Assembly (NCBI RefSeq): GCF_900289175.1
Contig: NZ_LT985747.1
Span: 2,570,624 to 2,634,623 of the forward strand
DNA from: Paenibacillus faecalis
GTDB lineage: Bacteria > Bacillota > Bacilli > Paenibacillales > Paenibacillaceae
DNA: 64,000 nucleotides
Direction of reading: 5' to 3'
The translations under genes and the position numbers were made by a program. The first letter of the stretch is position 1. The number at the start of each line of letters is the position of its first letter. Positions 17,729-25,722 of the stretch are shown here, one piece after another. Under the pieces are notes generated by a model that worked only from the letters and a program-made list of their open reading frames with translations, was not told the DNA's origin and did no database searches.

Positions 17729-18022
17729 ATGCTTTTAAATCTTTCCTTAGGCGCGATTTTATTCATTTCGGGCGCTGTGTTGTTTTTATTTCCACCTAAA
17801 AAGATCAATGCATTTTACGGCTATCGCACCTACTCTTCCATGAAAAATGAATGGACCTGGAAAACGGCAAACCGATACGGCAGTCAGCTGATGATGATTT
17901 TTGGCAGCATTCTGTTGTTCATCGCCGCAACAACCGGTCATTTTGCCACAACAGCCGTCAGTACGATTATTTCCTTCCTATTGATCAATATTTTAATCGA
18001 AAAAAAGTTAAAAAAAATGTAA
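17729..18022 (+). CDS. SdpI-family small membrane protein
   Basis: The 97-residue protein has three predicted membrane helices. PPKKINAFYGYRTYSSMKN followed by W-x-x-A-N-R-Y is the SdpI C-terminal domain signature. In B. subtilis SdpI is the immunity protein against the SdpC cannibalism toxin, but most short homologues have no known toxin partner, and none is seen here. It follows proC after a 140-base gap in which I recognise no motif, and it ends at a bidirectional terminator. The ribosome site is weak. Confidence 0.8.
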   Translation: MLLNLSLGAILFISGAVLFLFPPKKINAFYGYRTYSSMKNEWTWKTANRYGSQLMMIFGSILLFIAATTGHFATTAVSTIISFLLINILIEKKLKKM

Positions 18023-18051
18023 AACGGGCTTCACAGCTCGTTTTACATTTT
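18010..18051. terminator. Bidirectional terminator between SdpI-like and VanZ-like genes
   Basis: AAAAAATGTAAAACGGGC pairs with GCTCGTTTTACATTTTTT through one G-T pair. A/T tracts on both sides let it act for both convergent transcripts. Confidence 0.92.
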
Positions 18052-18073
18052 TTAATGTTATCTCCTATCCTTA

Positions 18074-18601
18074 TCAAGTACGGTTAACTATCGTCAGTAT
18101 CATTTCTAATAAAACCATTAGAACAGCTACTACTCCACCTAAAGATATAATTAGCTTTTTCGCTCTTTCTTCTTTCAGTGTTACAATCAAAAGCTTATAT
18201 ATTAAAATGCCCAACAGCCCTCCAGAAACATTCAAGATCACATCGTTTATGTCGGTCACACCGATCGCAAATATAAATTGGAATAGTTCAAAAAACAAGC
18301 TAAGCAAAGCGATGATTGCTATATTTTTGACCAGTGAGCTTTGATTCTTGGAAAATAACATGGATAAATAAATTCCAAGTGGTATGAACAATGCGATATT
18401 TCCAAGTATATTGATTCTATTCGAGCCAACAGAGGCGTTTACATCCCACATATCTTTAAATGGAATCATATGGACTGACCTTAACCAAGGTCGGTTGAAA
18501 TCAAACAATTCAAGCGGCGATGATAAGGTTTTAAATATAATCACATCTACGAGCAGATAAAGATATACAATTATTGTGAAATATAACACCATTTTTTTCA
18601 T
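18074..18601 (-). CDS. VanZ-family membrane protein
   Basis: The 175-residue protein has about five hydrophobic helices. It shows the VanZ-like features HMIPFKD, N-x-x-GNIALFIPLG and a conserved E-x-x-Q-x-x-x-x-x-G-V-x-D-x-x-D-V-x-L-N-x-x-G-G segment. VanZ proteins are linked to teicoplanin resistance, but most homologues are uncharacterised. GGAG lies seven bases before ATG. The coding region is noticeably A/T-richer than its neighbours, which may indicate separate acquisition. It is convergent with the SdpI-like gene. Confidence 0.85.
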   Translation of the reverse strand: MKKMVLYFTIIVYLYLLVDVIIFKTLSSPLELFDFNRPWLRSVHMIPFKDMWDVNASVGSNRINILGNIALFIPLGIYLSMLFSKNQSSLVKNIAIIALLSLFFELFQFIFAIGVTDINDVILNVSGGLLGILIYKLLIVTLKEERAKKLIISLGGVVAVLMVLLEMILTIVNRT

Positions 18602-18699
18602 TTTTTTCTCCTGCCATTTTTATTGACATTTTCTTCTGAGAGTCCCATCGACCGCGTTCCTACCCTCCACTGGCATACCGTTGCCGCCTGTCTGATGCA

Positions 18700-19812
18700 T
18701 TAATATTCTGACTCATCAAAAGGAAACCCCTCATTCCGCTTTTCTTTCTTTGATCCAACCATCAGCTTGATTCCACCGCCAATGAGCAAAAGAGATACAA
18801 TCGCGGTTTTTAAGAAATTACGGATCTGATAGCTGATTTCCAAGTCCGGGAACATACTTTCAAGGTAAGGAAGAACAACGCTTGAGAAAACAAAATAGAG
18901 ACCGAGCATAAGCAGCCCTAATCCAAGCCATCTCTGCTGATTGGAAAAGTTGTAAATTAACGGTTTATCCCGAAGAGGTTCGCGGCCGTAACGGCTTACC
19001 TGCTGCAATCCATCAAAGAAACAATAGAACCAAATCAGTGGAATTAGAAACATAAACAAGGATAAGCGCAGCACATCCATGACATAGATGCTCCCCAGAA
19101 ACAGAACCATCATCTGTAAACCGCGTTTTTGTAATCCGAGATACATTTGCCCTGCTCCTGGAAAAGCAGAAAGCAATGTAGCGAAAACTTTACTGCGTCG
19201 GCCTCCGTCACGACCAGCCTCCAATTCATTGAACAAAGTCCGATCCTCAATAAATTCGCCGGCCTGTTTGCGGTGGACAAGCTGCACAACATCAAACATG
19301 CAATACAGCCAAATGATCGGCAGCATGCCGAAAAACATCAAAAATACAAAGTCGTTCGTGAGCCCCGTTAAAAACATCAAGATCGTAGCCAAGCCGAAAA
19401 AGGAGATGAGAAATGATAATCCCCGCTGCATAAGGCCGATTTGGAAATGCCCTAAGCCAGGAATAATCGATAAAATGATCGTGTAGAACCGTTCGGTTTC
19501 TTCATTTTTATCTTGAGGTACGCTGATTGGACGGCCATATTCATCATGTACAATGACCGTTGGAGTGTATCTTATTAGCGCGATCACCAAGTCTAGCATA
19601 TTGATCCCCCATATGAAAAACGCTCCCATAACGCCAAGAATGAAAGGAGCATCATCCGCCGTTGCAATAGAGAGAACAACTCCACCGATTAATAAACTGA
19701 AAAATATAAACGGATATAAGAGCGCCCGTCCTCTTCTCCCCCAGTAGTAATGCCCCAGTCCGGGAATCACATTTATAATAAAAGCCAGCCCTTTATTGCG
19801 TTGCGGTTGCAC
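18700..19812 (-). CDS. Multi-pass membrane protein with three internal repeats, third gene of a sigma operon
   Basis: The 370-residue protein has about nine predicted membrane helices. It contains three copies of a motif of the form P-G-x-G-x-x-x-x-G-x-x-x-R-G-L: IPGLGHYYWGRRGRALLYP (about 15), IPGLGHFQIGLMQRGLSFL (about 128) and FPGAGQMYLGLQKRGLQMM (about 230). Each is followed by two hydrophobic stretches and an aromatic-Asp segment (GINMLDLV, YCMFDVVQ, YCFFDGLQ). A fourth hydrophobic pair ends the protein. GTG start 19812 follows AAAGGA. It lies 25 bases after the anti-sigma gene, so it is probably in the same operon. The repeat resembles TM2-type short helical pairs, but I cannot name a function. 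Confidence 0.8.
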   Translation of the reverse strand: MQPQRNKGLAFIINVIPGLGHYYWGRRGRALLYPFIFFSLLIGGVVLSIATADDAPFILGVMGAFFIWGINMLDLVIALIRYTPTVIVHDEYGRPISVPQDKNEETERFYTIILSIIPGLGHFQIGLMQRGLSFLISFFGLATILMFLTGLTNDFVFLMFFGMLPIIWLYCMFDVVQLVHRKQAGEFIEDRTLFNELEAGRDGGRRSKVFATLLSAFPGAGQMYLGLQKRGLQMMVLFLGSIYVMDVLRLSLFMFLIPLIWFYCFFDGLQQVSRYGREPLRDKPLIYNFSNQQRWLGLGLLMLGLYFVFSSVVLPYLESMFPDLEISYQIRNFLKTAIVSLLLIGGGIKLMVGSKKEKRNEGFPFDESEY

Positions 19813-19837
19813 ACTGCATCATCCTTTCCTTTTTCGA

Positions 19838-20299
19838 TTAATAAGACTTCAGTCGGTCAAGCCAGCTTGTCGTTTTTTCCATCAACTGTTCACTGTAGGA
19901 AACCGATTGAGACGATTTCGGAACTTGATGGTTTTTACTTTCCGGAAACAACCGGTCAAATGCTCCTGAAAACATAAATACTATGGTGAGGGAAGCGGCC
20001 ACCGTATAATGAAACAACGGCCGTTCATACCATCTGCGTGGACGATCAGATGAAGTCGGAACAGAGCGGCGCTGATAAGGAACGATTTCCTTGTCAGACA
20101 GCACACGGTCAGCAAACGATTCCGGGTTTTCCAACATAGGAAGATCCTGATCCATTTCAGCCATAACCTGCATATATACATTCAAAGCATTGTCATTGGA
20201 CAGCATCAACGCTTCCCATGAAGACGCTTCTTCAGAAGAGCATTCCCCTCTGATATATCGGCCTGCTTGCTGTTTCCAATCGGAATGTGCAGTGTTCAT
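19838..20299 (-). CDS. Putative anti-sigma factor
   Basis: The 153-residue protein has a soluble N-terminal part (WKQQAGRYIRGECSSEEASSWEA) resembling an anti-sigma domain without the zinc HxxxCxxC motif. A single membrane helix (TVAASLTIVFMFSGAF) and a short extracytoplasmic tail follow. Its ATG overlaps the sigma stop in an ATGA, so the two are translationally coupled, the standard ECF sigma/anti-sigma layout. The in-frame TTG six bases upstream is an alternative start. The call rests on topology and position more than on sequence. Confidence 0.75.
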   Translation of the reverse strand: MNTAHSDWKQQAGRYIRGECSSEEASSWEALMLSNDNALNVYMQVMAEMDQDLPMLENPESFADRVLSDKEIVPYQRRSVPTSSDRPRRWYERPLFHYTVAASLTIVFMFSGAFDRLFPESKNHQVPKSSQSVSYSEQLMEKTTSWLDRLKSY

Positions 20300-20847
20300 T
20301 TCCAATCATCCTCCTTCCATGCCTTTCGAATCCATTGTCTAGCCCGGTAAAGTTTAGACTCAACAGTTTTAACGGTAACACCGAACTCAGAGGCAATTTG
20401 TTCGTAATTTTTTCCCTCTAGGTAAAAAGCAGTGACAACCTCACGATGATTCTTCGGCAGATTGCCCACTTCTTTTATTAGCTCTTGCTTCTTTTCCTTG
20501 CTTATCAAATAAGAAAGTGTATCAGGGTCCCGGGAAGGAATTCGCTCAAGCGCTTCTCCGTCTTCTCCCTGCTGTTCAGGTGAGCGGCGCGCCACTTTTC
20601 GTTTTAAATCAATCGATTTGTTAAGCGTTATACGGGTGATCCACGTCTTAAATCCTTCAGAGCGGTATTGAGGGAGAGCTTTGAATACCTGGATAAACAC
20701 TTCCTGAGACGCATCTTCTGCTTCCTTGGCATCCCGCAGGACCGAGTATGCCGTATGGAACACGTGCTGGCTGTACAGGTTTACCAGCTCCCGAAAGGCT
20801 TCCTGCTCGCCTTGCAGTATGCGTGTAATTAATCGTTCTGTCTCAAT
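20296..20847 (-). CDS. ECF-type RNA polymerase sigma factor
   Basis: This is a 183-residue group-4 sigma factor. Region 2 is FRELVNLYSQHVF...DAKEAEDASQEVFIQVF and region 4 ends NYEQIASEFGVTVKTVESKLYRARQWI. It is coupled by ATGA to an anti-sigma gene. The start is unusual: a strong AAGGAGGGGAG is followed after eight bases by in-frame ATT (20845-20847). The only other in-frame start is GTG at 20904, which has no ribosome site and would add 19 unrelated residues. I give the ATT start, which would make this a rare non-canonical initiation. Confidence 0.85.
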   Translation of the reverse strand: METERLITRILQGEQEAFRELVNLYSQHVFHTAYSVLRDAKEAEDASQEVFIQVFKALPQYRSEGFKTWITRITLNKSIDLKRKVARRSPEQQGEDGEALERIPSRDPDTLSYLISKEKKQELIKEVGNLPKNHREVVTAFYLEGKNYEQIASEFGVTVKTVESKLYRARQWIRKAWKEDDWK

Positions 20848-20941
20848 AGCTCTCCCCTCCTTCCCATAAATAATAGACGCAAGACATATGCCCTGCCCCT
20901 GCACTTTTCTAAAAAAACTTTACTTTCGTATATTTTCAAAG

Positions 20942-20963
20942 AAAAAAAACGTCTTTCGACGTT
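20942..20963 (-). terminator. Intrinsic terminator after the GNAT gene
   Basis: AACGTC-GAAA-GACGTT with a stable GNRA tetraloop is followed by a run of T on the minus strand. It lies 23 bases past the acetyltransferase stop and upstream of the sigma operon. Confidence 0.9.
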
Positions 20964-20985
20964 CATGCGAGGGATGAAAGGAACA

Positions 20986-21495
20986 TTAATCCGACAAAAG
21001 CTTGGACATATAATACTCATCGATATATTGTCCTTCGATAACAAGCGAATGCTTTTTGATTCCTTCCACTTCGAAACCAGCCGATCGATACAAAGAGATC
21101 GCCCTTTCATTGTGCGACATAACCGTAAGTTCCAATCGGTGCACTTCTCTCTCGTATGCCCAAGTCTCCAGCTTTTGGAACAACCGTGTCCCGATACGCT
21201 GACCGCTATATTCTTGCAAAATTCCAATAACGATATATAGCGAATGCTGTACCCGCTTTAGAGCAGACCCAAACCCTCCGATATATCCGACAAGCCTGTC
21301 TCCTGCTTCCACAACAAAAATCATAGAATGACCAGAAGCCATGATCGTTTTAATGCGCTGCTCTTGTGATTCCTTCGTCAAGCTTCGTTCACCGGGCTCA
21401 TATAACATAAATGAAGTTTCTTCATCCAGTTGCATTTGAAGTCTCAGAAACTCATCGGCATCTTTAAGGGTAATAGACCTGATTATTGTTTCCAT
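20986..21495 (-). CDS. GNAT-family N-acetyltransferase
   Basis: The 169-residue single GNAT domain has the acetyl-CoA binding stretch EYSGQRIGTRLFQKLETWA and the C-terminal NERAISLYRSAGFEVEGIKKHSLVIEGQYIDEYYM pattern, split here by its length but continuous in the protein. This resembles RimJ/RimL-like and diamine-acetyltransferase-like members. The substrate is unknown. It is transcribed alone, with a terminator behind it and a divergent gene in front. Confidence 0.88.
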   Translation of the reverse strand: METIIRSITLKDADEFLRLQMQLDEETSFMLYEPGERSLTKESQEQRIKTIMASGHSMIFVVEAGDRLVGYIGGFGSALKRVQHSLYIVIGILQEYSGQRIGTRLFQKLETWAYEREVHRLELTVMSHNERAISLYRSAGFEVEGIKKHSLVIEGQYIDEYYMSKLLSD

Positions 21496-21670
21496 CAGCA
21501 GTCCCCTTTCGGTGTGAAAATACTATATACACTATTAAGAATAACATAATGAAGAATGCAACGGATTAGATGATGTAACAAAAAAAGAACAGCTCCGCTA
21601 TGAACCGTCATATCATTTTTTTGCGAAAAAGAGGAACTTTGGATCATATATAGAATATAATTCAATCAAG

Positions 21671-21690
21671 ATGTATACAAATGTATACAA
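21671..21690. repeat. Tandem 10-base repeat containing GTATAC palindromes
   Basis: ATGTATACAA occurs twice head to tail, each copy holding the palindrome TGTATACA. It lies 26 bases before the zinc-finger gene start, so it is either an operator or part of the 5' leader. Confidence 0.55.
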
Positions 21691-21715
21691 ACAAAAGAAA
21701 GGATTGGTGGTTGGC

Positions 21716-22129
21716 ATGGATCAGGAATTTAGAAAGAAGACCTTCCGCGGTGCAAAAATCGAAGACACGATCTTAGAATTAGAGAAATTAAGTCAAGTAT
21801 GTGAAGAGAAAGTACACAGCAGTCAGCAAGTAGAAAGGCAGCGCTTTTATGAAGGAATGTCTATTGCTTATACAACGATAGCTCTGAAATTAAAAGGCGA
21901 GTTTGATTATATCGAAACTAAAGTCATTGACGAGCTTTACGGGGCAGTGGAAAACAGCAGAACGATGAACAATGTTCCGATAGACCCCGTTAAAACCTGT
22001 TCTTTTTGCCGTAAAAATAAAGAAGAAGTTGGTGAGTTAGCAATCGGACCTGGCGTGTCCATATGCAGTCATTGTTTGAAATTTGGTGAAGACGTTATCA
22101 AGTCCTATTCAGAGAACCATACAAGTTGA
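21716..22129 (+). CDS. Protein with C-terminal ClpX-type C4 zinc finger
   Basis: The 137-residue soluble protein has a helical N-terminal 90 residues and ends with CSFCRKNKEEVGELAIGPG...CSHC, the four-cysteine zinc finger of ClpX (PF06689 family). It has no AAA module, so it is not ClpX. Such stand-alone fingers may be adaptors or dimerisation modules, but the role is unknown. The start is ATG 21716 with GGTGG five bases upstream. The longer frame from 21671 would begin inside the tandem repeat and lacks a ribosome site. Confidence 0.8.
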   Translation: MDQEFRKKTFRGAKIEDTILELEKLSQVCEEKVHSSQQVERQRFYEGMSIAYTTIALKLKGEFDYIETKVIDELYGAVENSRTMNNVPIDPVKTCSFCRKNKEEVGELAIGPGVSICSHCLKFGEDVIKSYSENHTS

Positions 22130-22143
22130 AAAACTATTTATAT

Positions 22144-22350
22144 TTAAACATCACACTTCAGCAGGCTCATAACTTCAGCAAGGTTTTGAATGATGTATTT
22201 AGGGTTGTGAGCCTCTTGGAGTGCTAGTCCCTGTTTATTGTAGAGACAAAAATCGATTCCGGCATTCACAGCACCCATGTATCATCCGTCAATGAGTCAC
22301 CAACATATAAAACTTCCTGTTCACGAACATCCAGCGCTTCTATCAAAACA
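22144..22350 (-). pseudogene. Frameshifted remnant of a HAD-family phosphatase
   Basis: Reading the minus strand from about 22350 gives VREQEVLYVGDSLTDD, the HAD motif IV region. The frame then hits a stop. Shifting by one base restores MGAVNAGIDFCLYNKQGLALQEA to a normal stop at 22144. A single lost base just after the DD pair explains it. The N-terminal two thirds, with the nucleophile Asp, are missing: upstream is the terminator of the PepSY gene. It is a dead gene fragment, probably of a YjjG-like or pyrophosphatase-like HAD hydrolase. Confidence 0.8.
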
Positions 22351-22352
22351 AC

Positions 22353-22390
22353 TAAAAAAACCTCAAGGCAAAAAATCAGCACTTAAGGTT
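22353..22390 (-). terminator. Intrinsic terminator after PepSY gene 1
   Basis: AACCTTAAG (arm 22382-22390) pairs with CTTGAGGTT (22359-22367) through one G-T pair, then a run of T on the minus strand. Confidence 0.8.
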
Positions 22391-22422
22391 TTCTTGTGTA
22401 TCACTTATATTAAACGAATCGA

Positions 22423-23262
22423 TTAGTCTCGATCGTCGTCATCATCATCATCGTCGTGATCATCATCATAGTCATCATCATCGTCATCGTGATCATCATG
22501 ATCGATAGACAGGACTTTTCCGGTCTTGGCGTCGACATCAACATCAGCCTCACCCTTAGAGGTTCTCACTTCAACTTCATAAATATATCGACCATCATCC
22601 TCATCCAATTCAACCTTGATCACTTTTCCTCCACCTAAAGCCTTAACTGCAATATCAGATGCTTGCTTAGAGGAAATCTTGGCGTGTGAAGACTTGACAC
22701 TTTTCCGAACATCACGATCATCGTCGTCGTCATGGTCTCTATCGATGACAGACAGCACTTTTCCAGTCACCGCATCAACATGGACATCCACATCACCTTT
22801 TGACCGTTCGATCTCTACTTCATAATATGCTTTTCCGTTTTTATATTCCAGATCTACATCATCGACATGCCCATTAGCTACCTTAAGGGCAGCTTTTTTG
22901 GCCTGCGCTTTAGAAATGTATTTCACATTCTTTCGCTTGTCACGATCATCGTCGTCATGGTCTCTATCGATAACAGACAGCACTTTTCCAGTCACCGCAT
23001 CAACATGGACATCCACATCACCTTTTGACCGCTCGATCTCTACTTCATAATACGCTTTACCATTTTTATATTCCAGATCCACATCGTCGACATGTCCCTT
23101 CGCTACCTTGAGGGCAGCTTTTTTGGCCTGCGCTTCAGAAATATAAGAACTCTTCCCCTGTTTAGTTTTACTATCTGCATTTACTCCGCTTGCAGCAACC
23201 GCTGTACCTCCCGCCAGCAGCGTCACCGCCAATGCACCAATCCAAATTTTACGCTTCAACAT
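22423..23262 (-). CDS. Exported triple-PepSY protein with Asp/His-rich tail
   Basis: The 279-residue protein has a signal peptide (MLKRKIWIGALAVTLLAGG) and three PepSY domains. The first two are nearly identical 75-residue units starting YISEAQAKKAALKVA / YISKAQAKKAALKVA and ending in Asp-rich linkers. The third (about 165-240) is diverged. The C-terminus is almost pure Asp with some His. PepSY modules bind or inhibit peptidases, and the acidic segments suggest binding of divalent cations. The start is 23262, after AAGGAGG. Together with the next gene and the two-component system it resembles the B. subtilis ykoGHI group. Confidence 0.9.
   Translation of the reverse strand: MLKRKIWIGALAVTLLAGGTAVAASGVNADSKTKQGKSSYISEAQAKKAALKVAKGHVDDVDLEYKNGKAYYEVEIERSKGDVDVHVDAVTGKVLSVIDRDHDDDDRDKRKNVKYISKAQAKKAALKVANGHVDDVDLEYKNGKAYYEVEIERSKGDVDVHVDAVTGKVLSVIDRDHDDDDDRDVRKSVKSSHAKISSKQASDIAVKALGGGKVIKVELDEDDGRYIYEVEVRTSKGEADVDVDAKTGKVLSIDHDDHDDDDDDYDDDHDDDDDDDDRD
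22440..22507 (-). repeat. GAT/GAC/CAT codon microsatellite in PepSY gene 1
   Basis: This is a trinucleotide-rich run that encodes the poly-Asp/His tail. On the plus strand it reads as repeated TCATCA/TCGTCG. Such tracts can change length by replication slippage without breaking the frame. Confidence 0.75.
22712..23150 (-). repeat. 225-base tandem duplication inside PepSY gene 1
   Basis: Two copies offset by 225 bases (for example TCTCTATCGAT at 22736 and again at 22961) are nearly identical in DNA as well as protein. The duplication is therefore recent or kept alike by recombination. Confidence 0.88.
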
Positions 23263-23398
23263 TTTTTGTTCCTCCTTCATTTTCCATTATTAATTGTTGT
23301 CTACACTTACAAGATTACATTTAACGAATGAGATTCCGGAAAGAGAAAGATTAGAATTTGATGAGAAAACAGGATCAGTATTCACAGAATACAAAAAA

Positions 23399-24232
23399 TT
23401 AGTTGTCGTCATCATCATCATCTTGATCATCGTCCGGTTCATCATCATTCCATATCACTGTGCCAACTTTGCCTGAAATGGCATTGACCTCCACTGTCAC
23501 TTCCCGACCGTCTTTCAGTTCGATCTCGATCAGATAATATGGCCGACCCTTTTCAACACCGCGAAGCTCTGCATCTTCCACCTCACCGGGATATTTAGCA
23601 AGAGCGATCCTGGATGCTTCTGCTTCTGTCAGCATCTTGGGCTCTTTGTCATCATTACCTTGTTTGTTACCGCCTTTGTTAGCAGGTGGTTGGGGTTTCG
23701 TATTGGGATTGGGTTTAGGCTTGGGCTTCGGCTTTGGTTTCGGTTGAATGGTGCGAGTCGAAAGCGTCTCGCCTGTATACGGATCGACTGTGACTTGCTG
23801 TATTGAACCATCCTTCATCTTGATTTCCGCCTCATACACCTGTCTGCCTTTACTTTCTGTCAGTTCAAGCTTATCTACACTGCCTTTTGTCCGTTTCTGT
23901 AAATCGTTTTTCACATAATCACGGCTTAAAAGTGTTTTTTGTTTTGTATCTTCCGCCGCTTCAACCAGCTCAATGGAATCCACAGTGCCCGTTCGAGCGT
24001 CAAGGACAACATGATAAAGCCCGGTTTCGGCACGTAACTTCAACTCATAAAAATCATGATTCAGTTTCGTTTCCTCAATTTCCCCTTCGTATTGGTCAAG
24101 CAACGTTTGTTCTGCAGCTTGCACGGTCAACATTGAATCACCTGTTCGAAAAGGCAGCCATACCATCAGCACAGCAGTGGATGCAGCTACGATAACTCCT
24201 ATAAGCCAAACCCAGCGCCGTCGTAACTTCAT
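23399..24232 (-). CDS. Membrane-anchored PepSY protein with Pro-Lys linker
   Basis: The 277-residue protein has one N-terminal membrane anchor (VWLIGVIVAASTAVLMVWLP). Two PepSY-like modules (about 40-95 and 100-160) are followed by a Pro-Lys spacer with repeated PK dipeptides (about 165-200), a third PepSY module (about 205-260) and an Asp-rich tail. The PK spacer is typical of wall-spanning linkers, so the last module probably sits out in the wall. The start is ATG 24232, eight bases after GAGG. It follows the histidine kinase gene by 83 bases on the same strand. Confidence 0.88.
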   Translation of the reverse strand: MKLRRRWVWLIGVIVAASTAVLMVWLPFRTGDSMLTVQAAEQTLLDQYEGEIEETKLNHDFYELKLRAETGLYHVVLDARTGTVDSIELVEAAEDTKQKTLLSRDYVKNDLQKRTKGSVDKLELTESKGRQVYEAEIKMKDGSIQQVTVDPYTGETLSTRTIQPKPKPKPKPKPNPNTKPQPPANKGGNKQGNDDKEPKMLTEAEASRIALAKYPGEVEDAELRGVEKGRPYYLIEIELKDGREVTVEVNAISGKVGTVIWNDDEPDDDQDDDDDDN

Positions 24233-24315
24233 CGACATCACCTCGTTATCATTTCTACTGTTTACTCAGTATATCGAAGAAAAATGAGAATTTCATGAGA
24301 AACGAAGCTAATCAT

Positions 24316-25722
24316 TTAACTTCGCTTTGAGGGGAGGGAGCCTGAGTTTCCATCTGAAGCTTTGGATTCATTGACGAGCGAAAAAACAACAGATGCAGTC
24401 GTCCCTTTCCCTTCCTCACTGTCCAGCGTAATTCTCGCCCCGATCGCACCGGCAATATCTTTGGCCAAGGATAGCCCCAATCCAGAACCACCTGCCCCTG
24501 ATTTTCGCGTTCGAGCTGGGTCAATCCGGTAAAATCGATCAAACACCTTGTCCAGTTCTTCCTTTGGAATCCCGATGCCCTGATCGGTTACGGAAATCCA
24601 TTTTTCGGTATCACTTTCATAAACACGAACCGTTATGGATTCCTTACTGTATTTACGGGCATTATCCAGCAGTATAAATAAAAGCTGCTTCAGCTTGCTC
24701 TGATCTGTATTGTGCCAAATCGATTTTTCCACAATCAAAGAGATATCCCGGTGATACGCATTGCGAAATGCACGAACCGTTTCCTCCGTCAATTTGGACA
24801 AATCAACCGCTTCAACAGTTACATTCCACTGTTCTGGCTTTCTCGCCAGCATCAGCAACTGCTCGGTCATTTCGCGCATACGGATAGATTCAGACAAAAT
24901 CGCTTCAACGGCTTCATCAAAAAGCTCCGGCCGCTCCTTGCCCCTGCGCTTCAACAGACTGGCATAGCTCTCTATAATCGTCAGCGGAGTCTTGAGTTCA
25001 TGGGAAGCGTCGGATACAAAGCGTTCCTGACGTTCAAAACTGGCTTCCAGCATGTCGATCATCTGATTGAACGTCTCTCCCATCTCCGTTAACTCGTCTT
25101 TGGAAGGACCTTTCAAACTTAACCGCTTGAAACGGCCGCTCATAAGGATATCCTTCATCGTTCGGATCATCGAAGTTATCGGGTTCATCACCCGGTCGGC
25201 CAATATGCCGCTAGACAAGATTGCCGGAATTAGCGCAATCAACGTAACTCCAATCAGGACGGATCGAAGTGTTTTAAGACGACTCTCCGTTTCGGCCATG
25301 CTCTCCACCAGCTGTATGTTAACGACTTCACCGCTAGGCCAAATCACCGGAACCGACACCCACACATAACCGTTTCCGTCCATCGTAATGCGCTCTGTCT
25401 TTCGCTTCGGGTCGTATTCGCGTTTTAGCTCGATCAACTGATCTTCTGTAGGTGACGTAGATGAAAAGCTTGTTCCATCCGAATGTACGATCCTTATCAT
25501 GCCGTTTAGCGGAGGAAAAGCCCGCAGCAGATCATCCGGGGGAATAGAGTCTGCGAACTGCTGTATCCCCTCTACCGTTGACTTCGCTTCCTGTTCAACT
25601 CGCTTCATCTCATTACTGACAGACATGTATTGAAACAGAAGATAAACGGATAGGTTCACCGCAATAAGCAATATAGAGAATAGTACAGAGGAATACAAAT
25701 AAATTTTGCTTCTCAGTCTCAT
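24316..25722 (-). CDS. Sensor histidine kinase, YkoH-like
   Basis: The 468-residue kinase has two membrane helices (about 8-33 and 150-173) around an extracytoplasmic sensor of about 115 residues, then HAMP and the H-box SDASHELKTPLT. The N-box LLDNARKYS, DQGIGIP and GLGLSLAKDIAGAIG follow. It overlaps the response-regulator gene by ATGA. The two PepSY genes lie directly downstream, as around B. subtilis ykoGH, so I call it YkoH-like. The signal is unknown. A calcium/metal or envelope signal is only suggested by the acidic PepSY neighbours. Confidence 0.9.
   Translation of the reverse strand: MRLRSKIYLYSSVLFSILLIAVNLSVYLLFQYMSVSNEMKRVEQEAKSTVEGIQQFADSIPPDDLLRAFPPLNGMIRIVHSDGTSFSSTSPTEDQLIELKREYDPKRKTERITMDGNGYVWVSVPVIWPSGEVVNIQLVESMAETESRLKTLRSVLIGVTLIALIPAILSSGILADRVMNPITSMIRTMKDILMSGRFKRLSLKGPSKDELTEMGETFNQMIDMLEASFERQERFVSDASHELKTPLTIIESYASLLKRRGKERPELFDEAVEAILSESIRMREMTEQLLMLARKPEQWNVTVEAVDLSKLTEETVRAFRNAYHRDISLIVEKSIWHNTDQSKLKQLLFILLDNARKYSKESITVRVYESDTEKWISVTDQGIGIPKEELDKVFDRFYRIDPARTRKSGAGGSGLGLSLAKDIAGAIGARITLDSEEGKGTTASVVFSLVNESKASDGNSGSLPSKRS

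Noticed and set aside
22440-23150. Possible CRISPR array or tandem satellite
   Set aside because: The repeats are in-frame codon repeats and a domain duplication inside one gene. There are no equal spacers.
24300-24326. Terminator between the histidine kinase and PepSY gene 2
   Set aside because: A short CGAAG/CTTCG hairpin spans the kinase stop, but the stem is only five pairs and the tail is poor in T.
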